Source of the DNA: Verrucomicrobiia bacterium
GTDB lineage: Bacteria; Verrucomicrobiota; Verrucomicrobiia; Limisphaerales; UBA11358
Length of the DNA stretch: 34,196 bases
Assembly (NCBI GenBank): GCA_025451535.1
Contig: JANWKE010000163.1
Span: 1 to 34,196, forward strand
Direction: 5' to 3'
Made by a program: the position numbers and the translations under genes. How positions within the stretch are numbered: position 1 is the first letter of the stretch; every line of letters starts with the position of its first letter. Shown piece after piece: positions 1 through 9,481 of this stretch. The notes under the pieces are model-generated. The model ran no database searches. It worked only from the letters and a program-made list of their open reading frames with translations, and had not been told where the DNA came from.

Positions 1-2
1 GG

Positions 3-3000
3 ATTCTCACCTACGGCACCAATGCCCGCGGCATTTTCATTCAAAGCATCGGCGGCGGCGGCGGGAGCGGCGCAGGTTCCGGCGGATTGGTTTCGATTGG
101 CGGCGACGGTTCAAGCGCCGGCAACGGCGGGATCGTCACCCTGACCAACAGCGGAATGATTTCAACCACGGGAAGCCTTTCCACGGCCATCCAGGTGCAG
201 AGCATTGGCGGTGGCGGCGGCAGCGGAGCCGGTTCGGGTGGGCTCATTTCGCTTGGCGGCCGGGGTTCTTCCGGAGGAAACGGAGCCGCGGTCATCGTGG
301 CGAATTCCGGTAACATCCACACCGCTGGCGATGATGCGCGGGGAATCTACCTTCAAAGTATTGGCGGCGGCGGTGGTGACGGCGCCGGCTCCGGCGGACT
401 GGTGTCTATTGGTGGAAGCGGCAGCCTCGGCGGCAACGGCGGCAGCGTCACGCTCACGAACTCAGGGTCGGTGACCACCCTCGGCGATAATGCCGATGCC
501 ATCTTCGCCGAAAGCATCGGTCGTGGAGGCGGGAGTGGGGCCGGTTCCGGCGGCCTGCTCATCTCGATTGGCGGCAGTGGCAGCGGCGGCGGGGATGGCG
601 ATAGTGTGACCATTGCCAATAGCGGTTCCCTCTACACGGCGGGGACAAACTCTTGTGGAATTTTTGGCCAAAGCGTCGGCGGCGGCGGTGGTCAGGGGGC
701 CGGCTCCGGAGCCTACAGCTTTTCCATGGGCGGCGAAGGCGGCGACAGCGGCAAAGGTGGCTCCGTCAGCATCGTGAACAGCGGAAGCGTTACAACCATG
801 AGCAATTTCTCCTACAGTATTTTTGCGCAAAGCGTGGGCGGCGGTGGCGGCAGCGGGCGAGGCTCCGGAGCGTGGAGCTTTTCCATGGGCGGCAACGGCG
901 CAGGCGGTGGTGATGGCGGCCTGGTCCAGGTCATAAACACCGGCGCGCTCACGACATTTGGCACCAATGCCAGTGGCATTTTTGCTGAAAGCGTCGGCGG
1001 CGGTGGCGGGAACGGGGCCGGTTCCGGGGCGTTCACCGTTTCGTTGGGCGGCGACGGCGGAAACTCCGGGAATGGCGGGGTCGTTACGGTCACCAATGCA
1101 GGCGCCATCACAACTTATGGCGACAATTCACCGACAATTTTTGCACAGAGCGTGGGCGGCGGCGGCGGCAACGCAAATACCGTCGGGGCGGCGATTTTCT
1201 CGCTGGGCGGCGATGGGAACAGCGGCGGCAATGGCAGCAACGTAACGGTCACCACCCGTCAGCAATTAGAGGCTTTCGGCCAGAATTCCAGCGGCATCTT
1301 TGCGCAGAGCGTGGGCGGCAAAGGCGGAAACGGCGCCAACGTGGTCAATGTCTCGGTTGCCGCCAACATCGGGGTCAGCGTCGGCATCGGCGGCGGTGGC
1401 GGGCAAGGTGGCGATGGCGGCCTGGTCACAATCAACAGTGACAGCGACATTATCACCAGTGGCACTAATGGGATGGGCATCGTCGCCCAGAGTGTCGGGG
1501 GTGGCGGCGGCAACGGTGGAAATACTTTCGTTTTGTCCGCAGCGGCGAATGTCATTGACGAAATTCCTTTCGCGGCAAATGTGGCCGTCAGTGTGGGTGG
1601 TTCCGGAGGCGCAGGTGGCAACGGCGGAATCGTTGCGGTGCAAAGTTCCGGTGTCATTATCACTTCCAATTCCCTTTCTGCCGGCATCCTGGCTCAGAGC
1701 GTGGGTGGTGGCGGCGGCAATGGTGGGAACAGCACCGCCGTCAGCCTCACCTATAATTGCGATGTCACCGCAAACGTCGCCGTGGGAGGCAAAGGCGGCG
1801 TTGCGGGCAACGGGGCGGCAGTTGGCGTCACCAACAACGGTGGGATTCGGACGGAGGGCAATTATTCCTCCGGCATCTTTGCGCAAAGCGTGGGTGGCGG
1901 CGGCGGACAGGGTGGCGACAGTACAACCATCAGCGGAGACCTGAGCGTGCTGACAAGCGCGGAAGACATCAGTCCCAGCTATTCGTTCACGATGTCCATG
2001 GGCGGCAACGGCGGTGGCGGTGGAACCGGTGGAACAGTCAATGTCAACAGCTTCAACAACATAGTCACAAAAGGCGCGTTCTCCTATGGCATCCAGGCCC
2101 AAAGCATCGGCGGTGGCGGTGGGAGCGGTGGAAATGCCTCCACCTATCAAATTGAACTCAGTAACACGCCGGAATCGCTCGCGCCGGCTCTCAGCCTGTT
2201 AAGTTTCAGTTCCACTTTCATTCTGGGCGGCAACGGTGGCGCTGGCGGCGACGCCGGGGGCGTGACAGTCAACAACGTAAGCAACGTCTGGACCGAAGGC
2301 GTATTTGGCGTCGGCATTCTGGCCCAAAGCGTGGGTGGTGGCGGCGGGGCCGGCGGAAACGTGCTGACCTTTGATTTCAGCAATGACGGTTTGCCTGAGA
2401 GCTCATCACCTTTTGAGGATGTGCTCACGAATCTCACCCAATTTACCCAGACCATGGTGGTTTCAAACGGCATGGGCGGGGCCGGCGGCAACGGCGGGAA
2501 TGTGACGGTCACCAATCGCGGTGACATCGTGACGCATGGCGCATTTGCGCACGGTATCCTGGCGCAAAGCGTCGGCGGAGGCGGCGGGTTTTCCGGAATC
2601 AGCGACGAGCTGGATTTAAGTTCGCTGCTCTTTGGTCCGGGCACTCAAGCTCAAGGCGACGCGACTCAAAGCCCCGGCTCCGGTGTGAGTTTCGCCGGCA
2701 GCGTCGGCGGGAACGGTTCCGGCGGGACGGTCACCGTCGTGCAATCCGGCAACATCGTCACTTACGGCAACGATGCACACGGCATTTACGCCCAGAGCGC
2801 AGGGGGCCTGCTCTCGGGCCAGGCCGTCAGCGTTACTGTGGATGGCAATATCTTCGCCCAGGGAACCAACTCTGACGGCATCCGCGCCCAGAGTGTCGGA
2901 GCTGCCGGCGGAGGCGATATTTCCGTGAACATACTCAGCGGTACGGTGCAGGGCGGCTGGGGTTCAAGCGTCGGGGTCCGCCTGCTGGGCGGGGCCGGCA

Positions 3001-4760
3001 ACACGCTCACCAACTACGGCGCGATCACGACGTTGAACGGCATGGACGGCACCGCCATCATTGGCACTGGCGGCAATGAAACCGTCAACAATTACGGCGT
3101 CATCATCGGCTCGGTTGACCTGGGCGGCGGCAACAACCAGTTCAACAATTTTTCAAACAGTTGGTTTAACGCGGGCGGAACGATCAATCTCGGCCAGGGC
3201 AATCTCTTTCGAAATTCGGGCGTGCTGTGTCCCGGCGGCAATGAAAGGATTCAGACAACGGCACTTACGGGCAATTTTACCCAAACCGCTGATGGGAGTC
3301 TCGGAATCAAACTGGCAGCGCTCCCCGACCAACTCGCCATCAACGGCGCGGCGGCCATCGACGGAACGCTCGTCGTCTCCCTGTTTAATGGTTTTGTGCC
3401 AACGAAAGGCGAGCAGTTTACAATCTTGACCGCAACGGACGGTGTGACCGGCCAGTTCACAACCCTGGACGATCAGTTGAAGAGCACCTATGCGCTTGAA
3501 CTCGGCGCTCTTTATGAGGGCAACAAAGTTGACCTGATTACTCTGCAAGGCAGCTTTATGCCGTTTGCCCTCACGCATAACCAGCGGGCGGTGGCCGGAA
3601 CCCTTGACTCCTTCTCCGGATACCTGAGCACGAACCAATTGCAAGGCGACCCGCGCGAGACGAATTTGATCGCAATCCTTGATGCCGTTCCCGGACCGCA
3701 GCTTCCGGCGAACTTCGACCTGATCGCGCCGGAGGAATTGGGCGCCCTGTTCGACATGGAATTCGGCAGTGTGGACACGATCGTCGGCAGTGTGCAAAGC
3801 CGTATGAACGATCTGCGCAATGGCTACGCGTTGGCGAGTGGCAGCGTGTCGCTGTTCGAACCGGGCGGACCCGTGATGCAATTGGCTTCCGCGGATCGGA
3901 GCCTGCCCTTGATGGAAAAATCCATGCCGAATGACGACTGGAGTGCGTTTGCCGGTGGCTACGGCCAGTTCATCAATGTCAGCAGCTCGGCCGATGCTCC
4001 CGGCTACCGTCTCCAGAACTCCGGCGTCACTTTGGACTTCGATAAACGGGTGGACACCGGCCTCGCGGGCGGGTTCACGCTGGATTACGCCGGCGGAGAA
4101 GCCAGCCTGGCGAATGGCGGCAGCGCGAACATGGAAGGTGGCCGGGGCGGCATTTACGGGACCTGGTTCAGCACCAACGCCTACCTGGAAGCCCAGGTGG
4201 GTGCCGGCGGCGGTCGTTACGACAGCAAACGCGCCGCGCTGGGTGGCTTTGCGAGCGGGGATACCAAAGGTTACGAAATTGATACCATGTTTGGCGGCGG
4301 CTATGACCTGCAACACACCGGTTTCACCAATTTCACTATTGGCATGCTGGCCGAGCTGCACTACGTCTATGTTGATATTGAGGGATTCACGGAAACCGGT
4401 TCTTCATCACCACTGCAGGTCATGGAAAACGACAGTCACTCCCTGTGGAGCTTGATCGGATGGCGTTTGGCATACGAATGGCACGTCGCCAGGGAAACCT
4501 TGCGGCCCGAGGTACGCATTGGCTGGCGGCACGAATTCCTGGACACGGCCCGGACGATCAAGTCGCAGATGGCCAGTGGTGCCGGAACCGTTTTCCAGGT
4601 GGAAAGTCCTTCCCTGGGCCGGGACAGCCTTTCCCTGGTCACCGGTTTGAGCACGCGCTGCTCGCAGCACCTTTCAATCTTCGCCTATTACGACGGTGAA
4701 CTGGCGCGCGACAATGCCGCCAGCCATACGGTGAATGGAGGCATTAGCTGGGACTTTTGA
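3..4760 (+). CDS. Giant autotransporter, 3' part (5' end outside window)
   Basis: The frame is open from base 3, so the start codon lies upstream. A TTG at 87 is only an internal codon. The passenger (to about 3000) is built of glycine-rich units that each begin with a QSVGGGGG or QSIGGGGG motif. A less repetitive linker follows (about 3000-3900), including a stretch near 3280-3450 typical of the passenger-to-barrel junction. The last 275 or so residues, from about 3931, alternate polar and aromatic residues as an autotransporter beta-barrel (PF03797-like) does, and the protein ends in WDF, the terminal aromatic expected for outer-membrane insertion. Expected role: the barrel sits in the outer membrane and exposes or releases a fibrous beta-helical passenger. 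The ligand cannot be told. The signal peptide would lie upstream. The domain call is confident; the function is open. Confidence 0.9.
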   Translation: MLTYGTNARGIFIQSIGGGGGSGAGSGGLVSIGGDGSSAGNGGIVTLTNSGMISTTGSLSTAIQVQSIGGGGGSGAGSGGLISLGGRGSSGGNGAAVIVANSGNIHTAGDDARGIYLQSIGGGGGDGAGSGGLVSIGGSGSLGGNGGSVTLTNSGSVTTLGDNADAIFAESIGRGGGSGAGSGGLLISIGGSGSGGGDGDSVTIANSGSLYTAGTNSCGIFGQSVGGGGGQGAGSGAYSFSMGGEGGDSGKGGSVSIVNSGSVTTMSNFSYSIFAQSVGGGGGSGRGSGAWSFSMGGNGAGGGDGGLVQVINTGALTTFGTNASGIFAESVGGGGGNGAGSGAFTVSLGGDGGNSGNGGVVTVTNAGAITTYGDNSPTIFAQSVGGGGGNANTVGAAIFSLGGDGNSGGNGSNVTVTTRQQLEAFGQNSSGIFAQSVGGKGGNGANVVNVSVAANIGVSVGIGGGGGQGGDGGLVTINSDSDIITSGTNGMGIVAQSVGGGGGNGGNTFVLSAAANVIDEIPFAANVAVSVGGSGGAGGNGGIVAVQSSGVIITSNSLSAGILAQSVGGGGGNGGNSTAVSLTYNCDVTANVAVGGKGGVAGNGAAVGVTNNGGIRTEGNYSSGIFAQSVGGGGGQGGDSTTISGDLSVLTSAEDISPSYSFTMSMGGNGGGGGTGGTVNVNSFNNIVTKGAFSYGIQAQSIGGGGGSGGNASTYQIELSNTPESLAPALSLLSFSSTFILGGNGGAGGDAGGVTVNNVSNVWTEGVFGVGILAQSVGGGGGAGGNVLTFDFSNDGLPESSSPFEDVLTNLTQFTQTMVVSNGMGGAGGNGGNVTVTNRGDIVTHGAFAHGILAQSVGGGGGFSGISDELDLSSLLFGPGTQAQGDATQSPGSGVSFAGSVGGNGSGGTVTVVQSGNIVTYGNDAHGIYAQSAGGLLSGQAVSVTVDGNIFAQGTNSDGIRAQSVGAAGGGDISVNILSGTVQGGWGSSVGVRLLGGAGNTLTNYGAITTLNGMDGTAIIGTGGNETVNNYGVIIGSVDLGGGNNQFNNFSNSWFNAGGTINLGQGNLFRNSGVLCPGGNERIQTTALTGNFTQTADGSLGIKLAALPDQLAINGAAAIDGTLVVSLFNGFVPTKGEQFTILTATDGVTGQFTTLDDQLKSTYALELGALYEGNKVDLITLQGSFMPFALTHNQRAVAGTLDSFSGYLSTNQLQGDPRETNLIAILDAVPGPQLPANFDLIAPEELGALFDMEFGSVDTIVGSVQSRMNDLRNGYALASGSVSLFEPGGPVMQLASADRSLPLMEKSMPNDDWSAFAGGYGQFINVSSSADAPGYRLQNSGVTLDFDKRVDTGLAGGFTLDYAGGEASLANGGSANMEGGRGGIYGTWFSTNAYLEAQVGAGGGRYDSKRAALGGFASGDTKGYEIDTMFGGGYDLQHTGFTNFTIGMLAELHYVYVDIEGFTETGSSSPLQVMENDSHSLWSLIGWRLAYEWHVARETLRPEVRIGWRHEFLDTARTIKSQMASGAGTVFQVESPSLGRDSLSLVTGLSTRCSQHLSIFAYYDGELARDNAASHTVNGGISWDF
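39..2930 (+). repeat. About 17 glycine-rich passenger repeats within the autotransporter
   Basis: Units of roughly 50-90 codons each start with a Q/E-S-V/I-G-G-G-G-G core followed by G-x-G-S or G-G-N. Each then has a second glycine cluster and a T-N-x-G-x-I-x-T strand-like stretch. By eye there are 17 cores, the last two (around 2800 and 2890) degenerate. The units also resemble each other at the DNA level around the core, so unequal recombination could change the copy number. The repeats are coding and in frame, so they are not a CRISPR array or a noncoding satellite. Confidence 0.85.
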
Positions 4761-4819
4761 TTTGGACCATCCGGAGAACCATGAACCATGGGGGGAACGA
4801 TTGACTTTCCCGGCGGGTT

Positions 4820-5188
4820 TTAGTCTTTGGCGCGGACGGCGGTGATGGCCAGCCAAAGCCATCCAACCAGAAAACTGAGCCCGCCCAGCGGCGTGATGGC
4901 GCCCAGCCAGTGCGCGTCGGTCACCGCCAGCAGATAAAGCGAGCCGGAGAAAACCACGATGCCCGCCAGAAAACACCACCACGGCCCGGCGGCCAGCGGT
5001 TTCCGCCCCGTCAGCACAAACAACATGACAGCGTGAATGAAATGGTAAAAGACCGCTGTTTCCCAAATCGCCGCCGTTCCGTTTTGCTCCAGGATTTTCT
5101 TCAACCCGTGCGCGCCGAACGCACCGAGCGCCACGGCCAGAAAGCCAGCGATGGCGGCGACCCGGGTGGCGATGGTGTTGGTCAGCAC
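4820..5188 (-). CDS. DUF423 family small membrane protein (YgdD-like)
   Basis: This is a 122-residue protein with four hydrophobic segments. It carries the family-typical N-terminal stretch rich in A, G and F (ALGAFGAHGLK), an ETAVFYHFIHA-like motif, and a closing LGGLSFLVGWLWLA helix. Length and order of features fit DUF423, small inner-membrane proteins of unknown biochemical role. It starts with ATG at 5188 and is transcribed away from the deacetylase gene, with 83 bases between the two starts. A longer minus-strand frame (4674-5222) overlaps it but is compositionally a shadow. The family call is confident; no function can be given. Confidence 0.88.
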   Translation of the reverse strand: MLTNTIATRVAAIAGFLAVALGAFGAHGLKKILEQNGTAAIWETAVFYHFIHAVMLFVLTGRKPLAAGPWWCFLAGIVVFSGSLYLLAVTDAHWLGAITPLGGLSFLVGWLWLAITAVRAKD

Positions 5189-5271
5189 AGAAACAAAAGT
5201 GCCAGAAGCATCCCGCTGGCAAAATTCAATAATTTGTGTTTATTCGCGCCCGTTCATGCTTAATTTCTTCT

Positions 5272-6135
5272 GTGAAAATCATCACCGACGAACGCTGCGC
5301 CGGTTACTCCAGTTATGGTCATCCCGAAAGTCCCCGGCGTGTCACGGCCACGATGGCCAGCCTCAAGCAACAGACGGAGCTGTCGCTTGCCTGGGTGGTG
5401 CCGGGCCAAGTGAGGGATGGACAAATTTTGCGCGCGCATTCGCCGGAACATCTTGCGCGTCTGAAAATTCCAGAGGATTTCGACGCGGACACGCCGTTTT
5501 ACGAAAACATCACCGACTATGCCCGCGCGTCCGCTGCCGCGGCGCTCGATGCCTTGCAAGCCGCGCGCAACGGTGAAACTGTTTTCAGTCTCATGCGTCC
5601 ACCCGGCCACCACGCCTTGCACGATCAGGCGATGGGTTTTTGTTATTTGAACAACGTTGCCATTGCCGCGCTGGATGCCGCGGCCACGGGAGCGAAACGC
5701 GTTGCGGTTTTCGATTTCGACGTGCATCACGGCAATGGCACCGAAGCCATTCTCCTGGATCAGCCCGGTGTCGCGTTCTTCTCCACCCACCTGTATCCCT
5801 TTTATCCCGGCACCGGCGGCGTCAACGTCGGCAAAAACTGTTTCAATTACCCGGTTGCGCCGGCTTCACCGCACGAAACCTACCGCGCCGCCCTGGCCCG
5901 TGCGCTGGAGGACATGAAACATTTCCGGCCGGAGCTGGTCGCCGTGTCCGCCGGGTTTGATGCCTATGTGCGTGATCCGCTCGGCGGTGGCACCCTGGAG
6001 CCGGAGGATTTTCACTGGCTCGGCCAATCACTGCGCGGGCTTGGCGTGCCGATGTTCAGCGTGCTGGAAGGCGGTTACAGCCGCGATTTACCCGAACTCA
6101 TCTTTGCCTATCTCATGGGGATTGAAGGCAAATAA
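5272..6135 (+). CDS. HDAC-like zinc deacetylase (class II / acetylpolyamine amidohydrolase superfamily)
   Basis: The 287-residue protein has all the arginase-deacetylase fold signatures: the RPPGHHA segment with the paired histidines (113-114), FDFDVHHGNG with zinc ligands D150 and H152, SAGFDA with zinc ligand D230, and EGGY with the transition-state tyrosine (269). The family removes acetyl groups from lysine or polyamines; the substrate cannot be told from sequence. A GTG at 5272 was chosen because the family's usual N-terminus (KIITDERC, then the GHPE motif) begins there. An upstream GTG at 5236 would add 12 residues with no family support. No Shine-Dalgarno site precedes either. It has no signal peptide, so it is probably cytoplasmic. 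The next gene follows after 98 bases with its own promoter candidate. Confidence 0.9.
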   Translation: MKIITDERCAGYSSYGHPESPRRVTATMASLKQQTELSLAWVVPGQVRDGQILRAHSPEHLARLKIPEDFDADTPFYENITDYARASAAAALDALQAARNGETVFSLMRPPGHHALHDQAMGFCYLNNVAIAALDAAATGAKRVAVFDFDVHHGNGTEAILLDQPGVAFFSTHLYPFYPGTGGVNVGKNCFNYPVAPASPHETYRAALARALEDMKHFRPELVAVSAGFDAYVRDPLGGGTLEPEDFHWLGQSLRGLGVPMFSVLEGGYSRDLPELIFAYLMGIEGK

Positions 6136-6196
6136 ATTTCCCGGTGGCGGCTTTCAAGGCGGTGCCCCAAAGTGCAGGTTTCCCAATCAAAAGGCG

Positions 6197-6226
6197 TTGA
6201 CCCGAGCAGAGGCGAAAGTCTAATTT
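6197..6226 (+). promoter_or_regulatory. Sigma-70-type promoter candidate for the GH26 gene
   Basis: TTGACC at 6197-6202 and TAATTT at 6221-6226 are 18 bases apart. The -10 element ends 7 bases before the ATG at 6234, so transcription would begin at or next to the start codon, giving a leaderless mRNA. No Shine-Dalgarno site is visible, which agrees. This is seen by eye only. Confidence 0.4.
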
Positions 6227-6233
6227 CCAAAGC

Positions 6234-7307
6234 ATGAACCTCAAACAAATTTCCCTTGGTTTTTTTCTGGTCCTCTTTTGCGCGATCCCGCCGGCGCTGA
6301 TGGCGGATGGTGCCACGCCGCCCTCCGTCAAGCCGGTGACCCCGAACGCCTCGCCGGAAGCGGTCCAATTGCTGCAGTATCTGTACAGCATTTCCGGCAA
6401 CCACACGCTGACCGGCCAGCATGCCGTGCCGCTGCTGCGTTCCGCGCGCCTGGTCGAGGCGCAGCGCGCCGGCGGAAATTATCCGGCGGTTTTCGGGATG
6501 GATTTTGGTTTCGATTCGCCCGGCACCTGGGATGGCATCAACTTCCGCCAGCAGATTGTGGACGAGGCGATTCAAAAATATCATGAGGGTTACATTATTG
6601 TGCTCATGTGGCACGCGGTGCGGCCGATTGAAGACGAGCCGGTCAAATTCAAGGATTCCATCCAGGGCAAGCTGACCGAGGAGCAGTGGCACGATTTGAT
6701 CACGCCGGGCACGGAGATCAACGAACGCTGGAAATCGCAGGTGGATGTCATTGCCTGGTTTCTCCAGCAATTGCGGGACGCGCACGTGCCGGTGCTCTGG
6801 CGCCCGTACCATGAAATGAACGGCGGCTGGTTCTGGTGGGGCCAGAAGCGCGGCCCGGACGGCTACCAAAAATTATACCGGATGCTGTTCGACCGGCTGG
6901 TGAATTTCCACAAGCTGAATAATTTAATCTGGGTCTATGGCGCCAATGAAGTGACACCGCCGAATGTGGATCCCTACGATACCTGTTACCCGGGAGACGA
7001 TGTCGTCGACGTTCTGGGCACCGACATTTACCACACGGGTTTTGCCCCGAATCAGTATGACCAGCTTCTGGCGCTGGCCAAGGCCAAGCCCATTGCGCTG
7101 GCGGAAGTCGGCGCCGCGCCGTCACCGGAAATTTTGAAGGAACAGCCACGGTGGACGTGGTTCATGGTCTGGGACGATCCGACGGAAGGCGGCTCCACGG
7201 CGCGGGGGATACGCGCCACCTACAACTGCGACCAGGCCATTACGTTGAACAAACTGCCGTGGGTGGAAGCCGGGCACCCGGCCGACCACTCGTTTACACA
7301 GCCATAG
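6234..7307 (+). CDS. Secreted glycoside hydrolase family 26 (beta-mannanase-like)
   Basis: The 357-residue protein has an N-terminal signal peptide (basic start, hydrophobic core, likely cut near ALMADG, residues 21-26), so it is exported. GH26 signatures are clear: SGNHTLTGQH near residue 55, GMDFGF near 88, the acid/base motif WRPYHEMNGGWFWWG with E194, and the nucleophile motif ALAEVG with E291. GH26 enzymes are retaining glycosidases, mostly endo-beta-1,4-mannanases, with some acting on mixed-linkage glucan or xylan, so mannan is the likely but unproven substrate. No carbohydrate-binding module is seen. The 3' end overlaps the convergent kinase gene by 14 bases. The ATG at 6234 directly precedes the signal peptide. 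Confidence 0.9.
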   Translation: MNLKQISLGFFLVLFCAIPPALMADGATPPSVKPVTPNASPEAVQLLQYLYSISGNHTLTGQHAVPLLRSARLVEAQRAGGNYPAVFGMDFGFDSPGTWDGINFRQQIVDEAIQKYHEGYIIVLMWHAVRPIEDEPVKFKDSIQGKLTEEQWHDLITPGTEINERWKSQVDVIAWFLQQLRDAHVPVLWRPYHEMNGGWFWWGQKRGPDGYQKLYRMLFDRLVNFHKLNNLIWVYGANEVTPPNVDPYDTCYPGDDVVDVLGTDIYHTGFAPNQYDQLLALAKAKPIALAEVGAAPSPEILKEQPRWTWFMVWDDPTEGGSTARGIRATYNCDQAITLNKLPWVEAGHPADHSFTQP

Positions 7308-9354
7308 TGGAGCCGGAATCAATCGGCAGCAGGACGCGCACGGTGCCATGCTGGCCGGCCTGCGGGGGAACGATTTCCAGTTTGCCGTGGTGCGTTTCGA
7401 TGATTTTGCGGCTTACGGTGAGGCCCAGGCCGAGGCCGACGTTGCGCGTGGTGAAAAAGGGCGAGGGTACTTTCTGCGCAGTTTCCGAGGTGAAACCCGT
7501 TCCGTTGTCCTGGACTTCAATTTCCAGTTCGCGTCCGCCCGTGTTGTTGGGATTGGTGTGCAACTTCACACCGATCCTGGGTTCCTTGGGATTGGCTTGC
7601 AAGGCGTTAAGCATGATTTCGGCCAGGGCATGTTTCAAGGCGGCGCGGTCGCCGGTGATGACGATGGGTTTGCCGCCATTCTCGTATTGCAACTGGGCCT
7701 TGTCCGCCGGTTGGTGCTTGCGCGCCTCCTGGTAGGCATCTTCGATGAGTTGCTCGACGGGGAACGCCTGCGGTTCCGGTTCGTTCTCCCGCGCCAGAAA
7801 TCGCATCTGGTTGAGCAAGCGCGAAACCCGCTTGACCCCGTCGGCCAGGGCGAAGTCGAGCGATTTGCGGAACTCCGCGTCTCGGAATTTTTCCCCGAGC
7901 AACTGTTGATGGGTGGAGAGCGGCACCATCGCATTGCCGATTTCGTGCGCGAGCCGGTCGGCCATGGCCTTGATGAGGCGGAGATTGGCGGCCTCGACCT
8001 CCAAATGGCGCAACTGTTCGGTTTGAGTGAGGTCCTCCGCCGTCAGCAGGGCGGAAACCGGCACGGAGGAATTCCCGCGCTGAAACGGGACGACATTGAC
8101 GCTGTAAACGGTGCCCGGCGAACTCTCCGGCTCGTAACGGAACGGTCCCATCGCTGCGCCGGTGTGCAGGACCTGATAAATCTTCGCACCCAACACCTGC
8201 GGCAAATCGCTGAATTCCAGTTCGCCGGTCCGCCGGTTTTTGTGGCCGAAATGGCGGCGGGCCGCCTTGTTGGCGTGGAGCACCCGCAGGTCGCGCCCGA
8301 CGACGACACACGCGCTGCTGAGTTCCCGCAGCACATCCGTCATCATCTCGTGATTGCCGGCCAGCTGGTCGTGCAGCCAGATGTTGCGCAGGGCCAGGCC
8401 AACCTGTTCGAGCAGATGGAAAATGAGTTCCAGTTCGGTGTTGACCAGCGGTTCGCCGGTGACACGGCCGTCGAAGACGGCGACGCCCACAACTGTTTCG
8501 CGGTCGAGCACGGGCACGGCGACCTGGGTGCCGAGCAATTCAAATTCCTTCTGTGCCTCGGGGTCGGCGCGGACTTCGTCGCTGTCGCGACGGAGGATTC
8601 GGCCCAGCCGGACCAGTTGTCCGCCGATCCCGGCCTCGAGCGACAGTTCAAAATGTTCGAGCAATCCCGACGGGAGACCGATGGCGGCGGTGGCGCGCAG
8701 ACCGTGGTTCTGACCCGGGGACACCGTTTCGCTGAGCGGCAGGACGGGGCGGTTCAAAAAAATGGCGGCGCGATTGACGCTGAAAATTTCGCGCAAGAAC
8801 AGCAGGAATTGTTTGAGCATGGCCTCGGCATTCAGGGAATGCGTGAGGATGGACGAAAAATCGCGCAGGACATTCAGCGTCTGCGACGCATTGGCAACGC
8901 GGCCGGAAAGCGATTCGGTGGGGCGTGAGACGGCAGCCGGTGGCAGCAAGGGCGTAAGGGCCGTCGGTTGAGTGGCGCGCGCTTGCGGATACTTGGGCAC
9001 CGACCAGAGGCGCTCCAGCAGTGAATTGAGCAGCCGGGCGCGGATAGGTTTGGTCAGGACATGGGTGACACCGTGCAGGAAAGCCTCTTCCTCCCATTCG
9101 GACTGGTTGTCGGCGGAGTAGGCAATGATGGGACATTTGCTGTCGCGCCGGCGAAGCCGTTCGATGACCCAAACTCCCTGGACCCCGATGAGATCAACAT
9201 CCAGAACGCAGGCCCGGACCAGCCCATGGGTTAACAGCGGTTCGGCTTCCTCCACTCCGATGCGATGAACAATACGATACTCCTCCGGGTTCAGACTTGC
9301 CTGAATCACTTCGGCGAAGTCTGGATGAGGAGACAACACCAAAATGGTTTTCAT
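7294..9354 (-). CDS. REC-GAF-PAS sensor histidine kinase
   Basis: This is a soluble 686-residue kinase. Residues 1-117 are a receiver-like domain (acidic LDVDL with D52 or D54, TKP lysine K102). About 165-325 is a GAF domain, 338-445 a PAS domain, then a dimerisation domain with H470 in a LAHEIGN motif, an N-box asparagine near 583, DNGTG at 616-620 and GLGLGL near 641. The N-terminal receiver lacks the canonical paired acidic residues after the first strand, so it may be degenerate. It is the last gene of the signalling block on this strand, 127 bases after the previous gene, and may have its own promoter. It could be an accessory regulator of the Phc-like locus. Its input signal is unknown. 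Confidence 0.85.
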   Translation of the reverse strand: MKTILVLSPHPDFAEVIQASLNPEEYRIVHRIGVEEAEPLLTHGLVRACVLDVDLIGVQGVWVIERLRRRDSKCPIIAYSADNQSEWEEEAFLHGVTHVLTKPIRARLLNSLLERLWSVPKYPQARATQPTALTPLLPPAAVSRPTESLSGRVANASQTLNVLRDFSSILTHSLNAEAMLKQFLLFLREIFSVNRAAIFLNRPVLPLSETVSPGQNHGLRATAAIGLPSGLLEHFELSLEAGIGGQLVRLGRILRRDSDEVRADPEAQKEFELLGTQVAVPVLDRETVVGVAVFDGRVTGEPLVNTELELIFHLLEQVGLALRNIWLHDQLAGNHEMMTDVLRELSSACVVVGRDLRVLHANKAARRHFGHKNRRTGELEFSDLPQVLGAKIYQVLHTGAAMGPFRYEPESSPGTVYSVNVVPFQRGNSSVPVSALLTAEDLTQTEQLRHLEVEAANLRLIKAMADRLAHEIGNAMVPLSTHQQLLGEKFRDAEFRKSLDFALADGVKRVSRLLNQMRFLARENEPEPQAFPVEQLIEDAYQEARKHQPADKAQLQYENGGKPIVITGDRAALKHALAEIMLNALQANPKEPRIGVKLHTNPNNTGGRELEIEVQDNGTGFTSETAQKVPSPFFTTRNVGLGLGLTVSRKIIETHHGKLEIVPPQAGQHGTVRVLLPIDSGSTMAV

Positions 9355-9481
9355 TGTACTCTGAGCCAGTGACGGCGACGCTCAATTCCAGTCACTCCGG
9401 TAATCATCTACAAATTGAGCCAAAAGGTCAATCTAATCTTGCGGCAGAAATTTGGAAAAACTTTGGCTAAAAGGCTGAAAA

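Noticed and set aside
39-2930. Regular repeats that could suggest a CRISPR array
   Set aside because: The units are in one open frame, translate to glycine-rich protein and vary in length; there are no unique spacers between identical repeats.
3153-4361. 402-codon minus-strand frame inside the autotransporter
   Set aside because: It is antisense to the barrel, whose features are clear, and its protein has no family character.
4674-5222. 182-codon minus-strand frame around the DUF423 gene
   Set aside because: It is in another frame and lacks the hydrophobic pattern and motifs of the DUF423 protein.
7348-8928. 526-codon plus-strand frame
   Set aside because: It is antisense to the REC-GAF-PAS kinase; high GC makes long shadow frames common.
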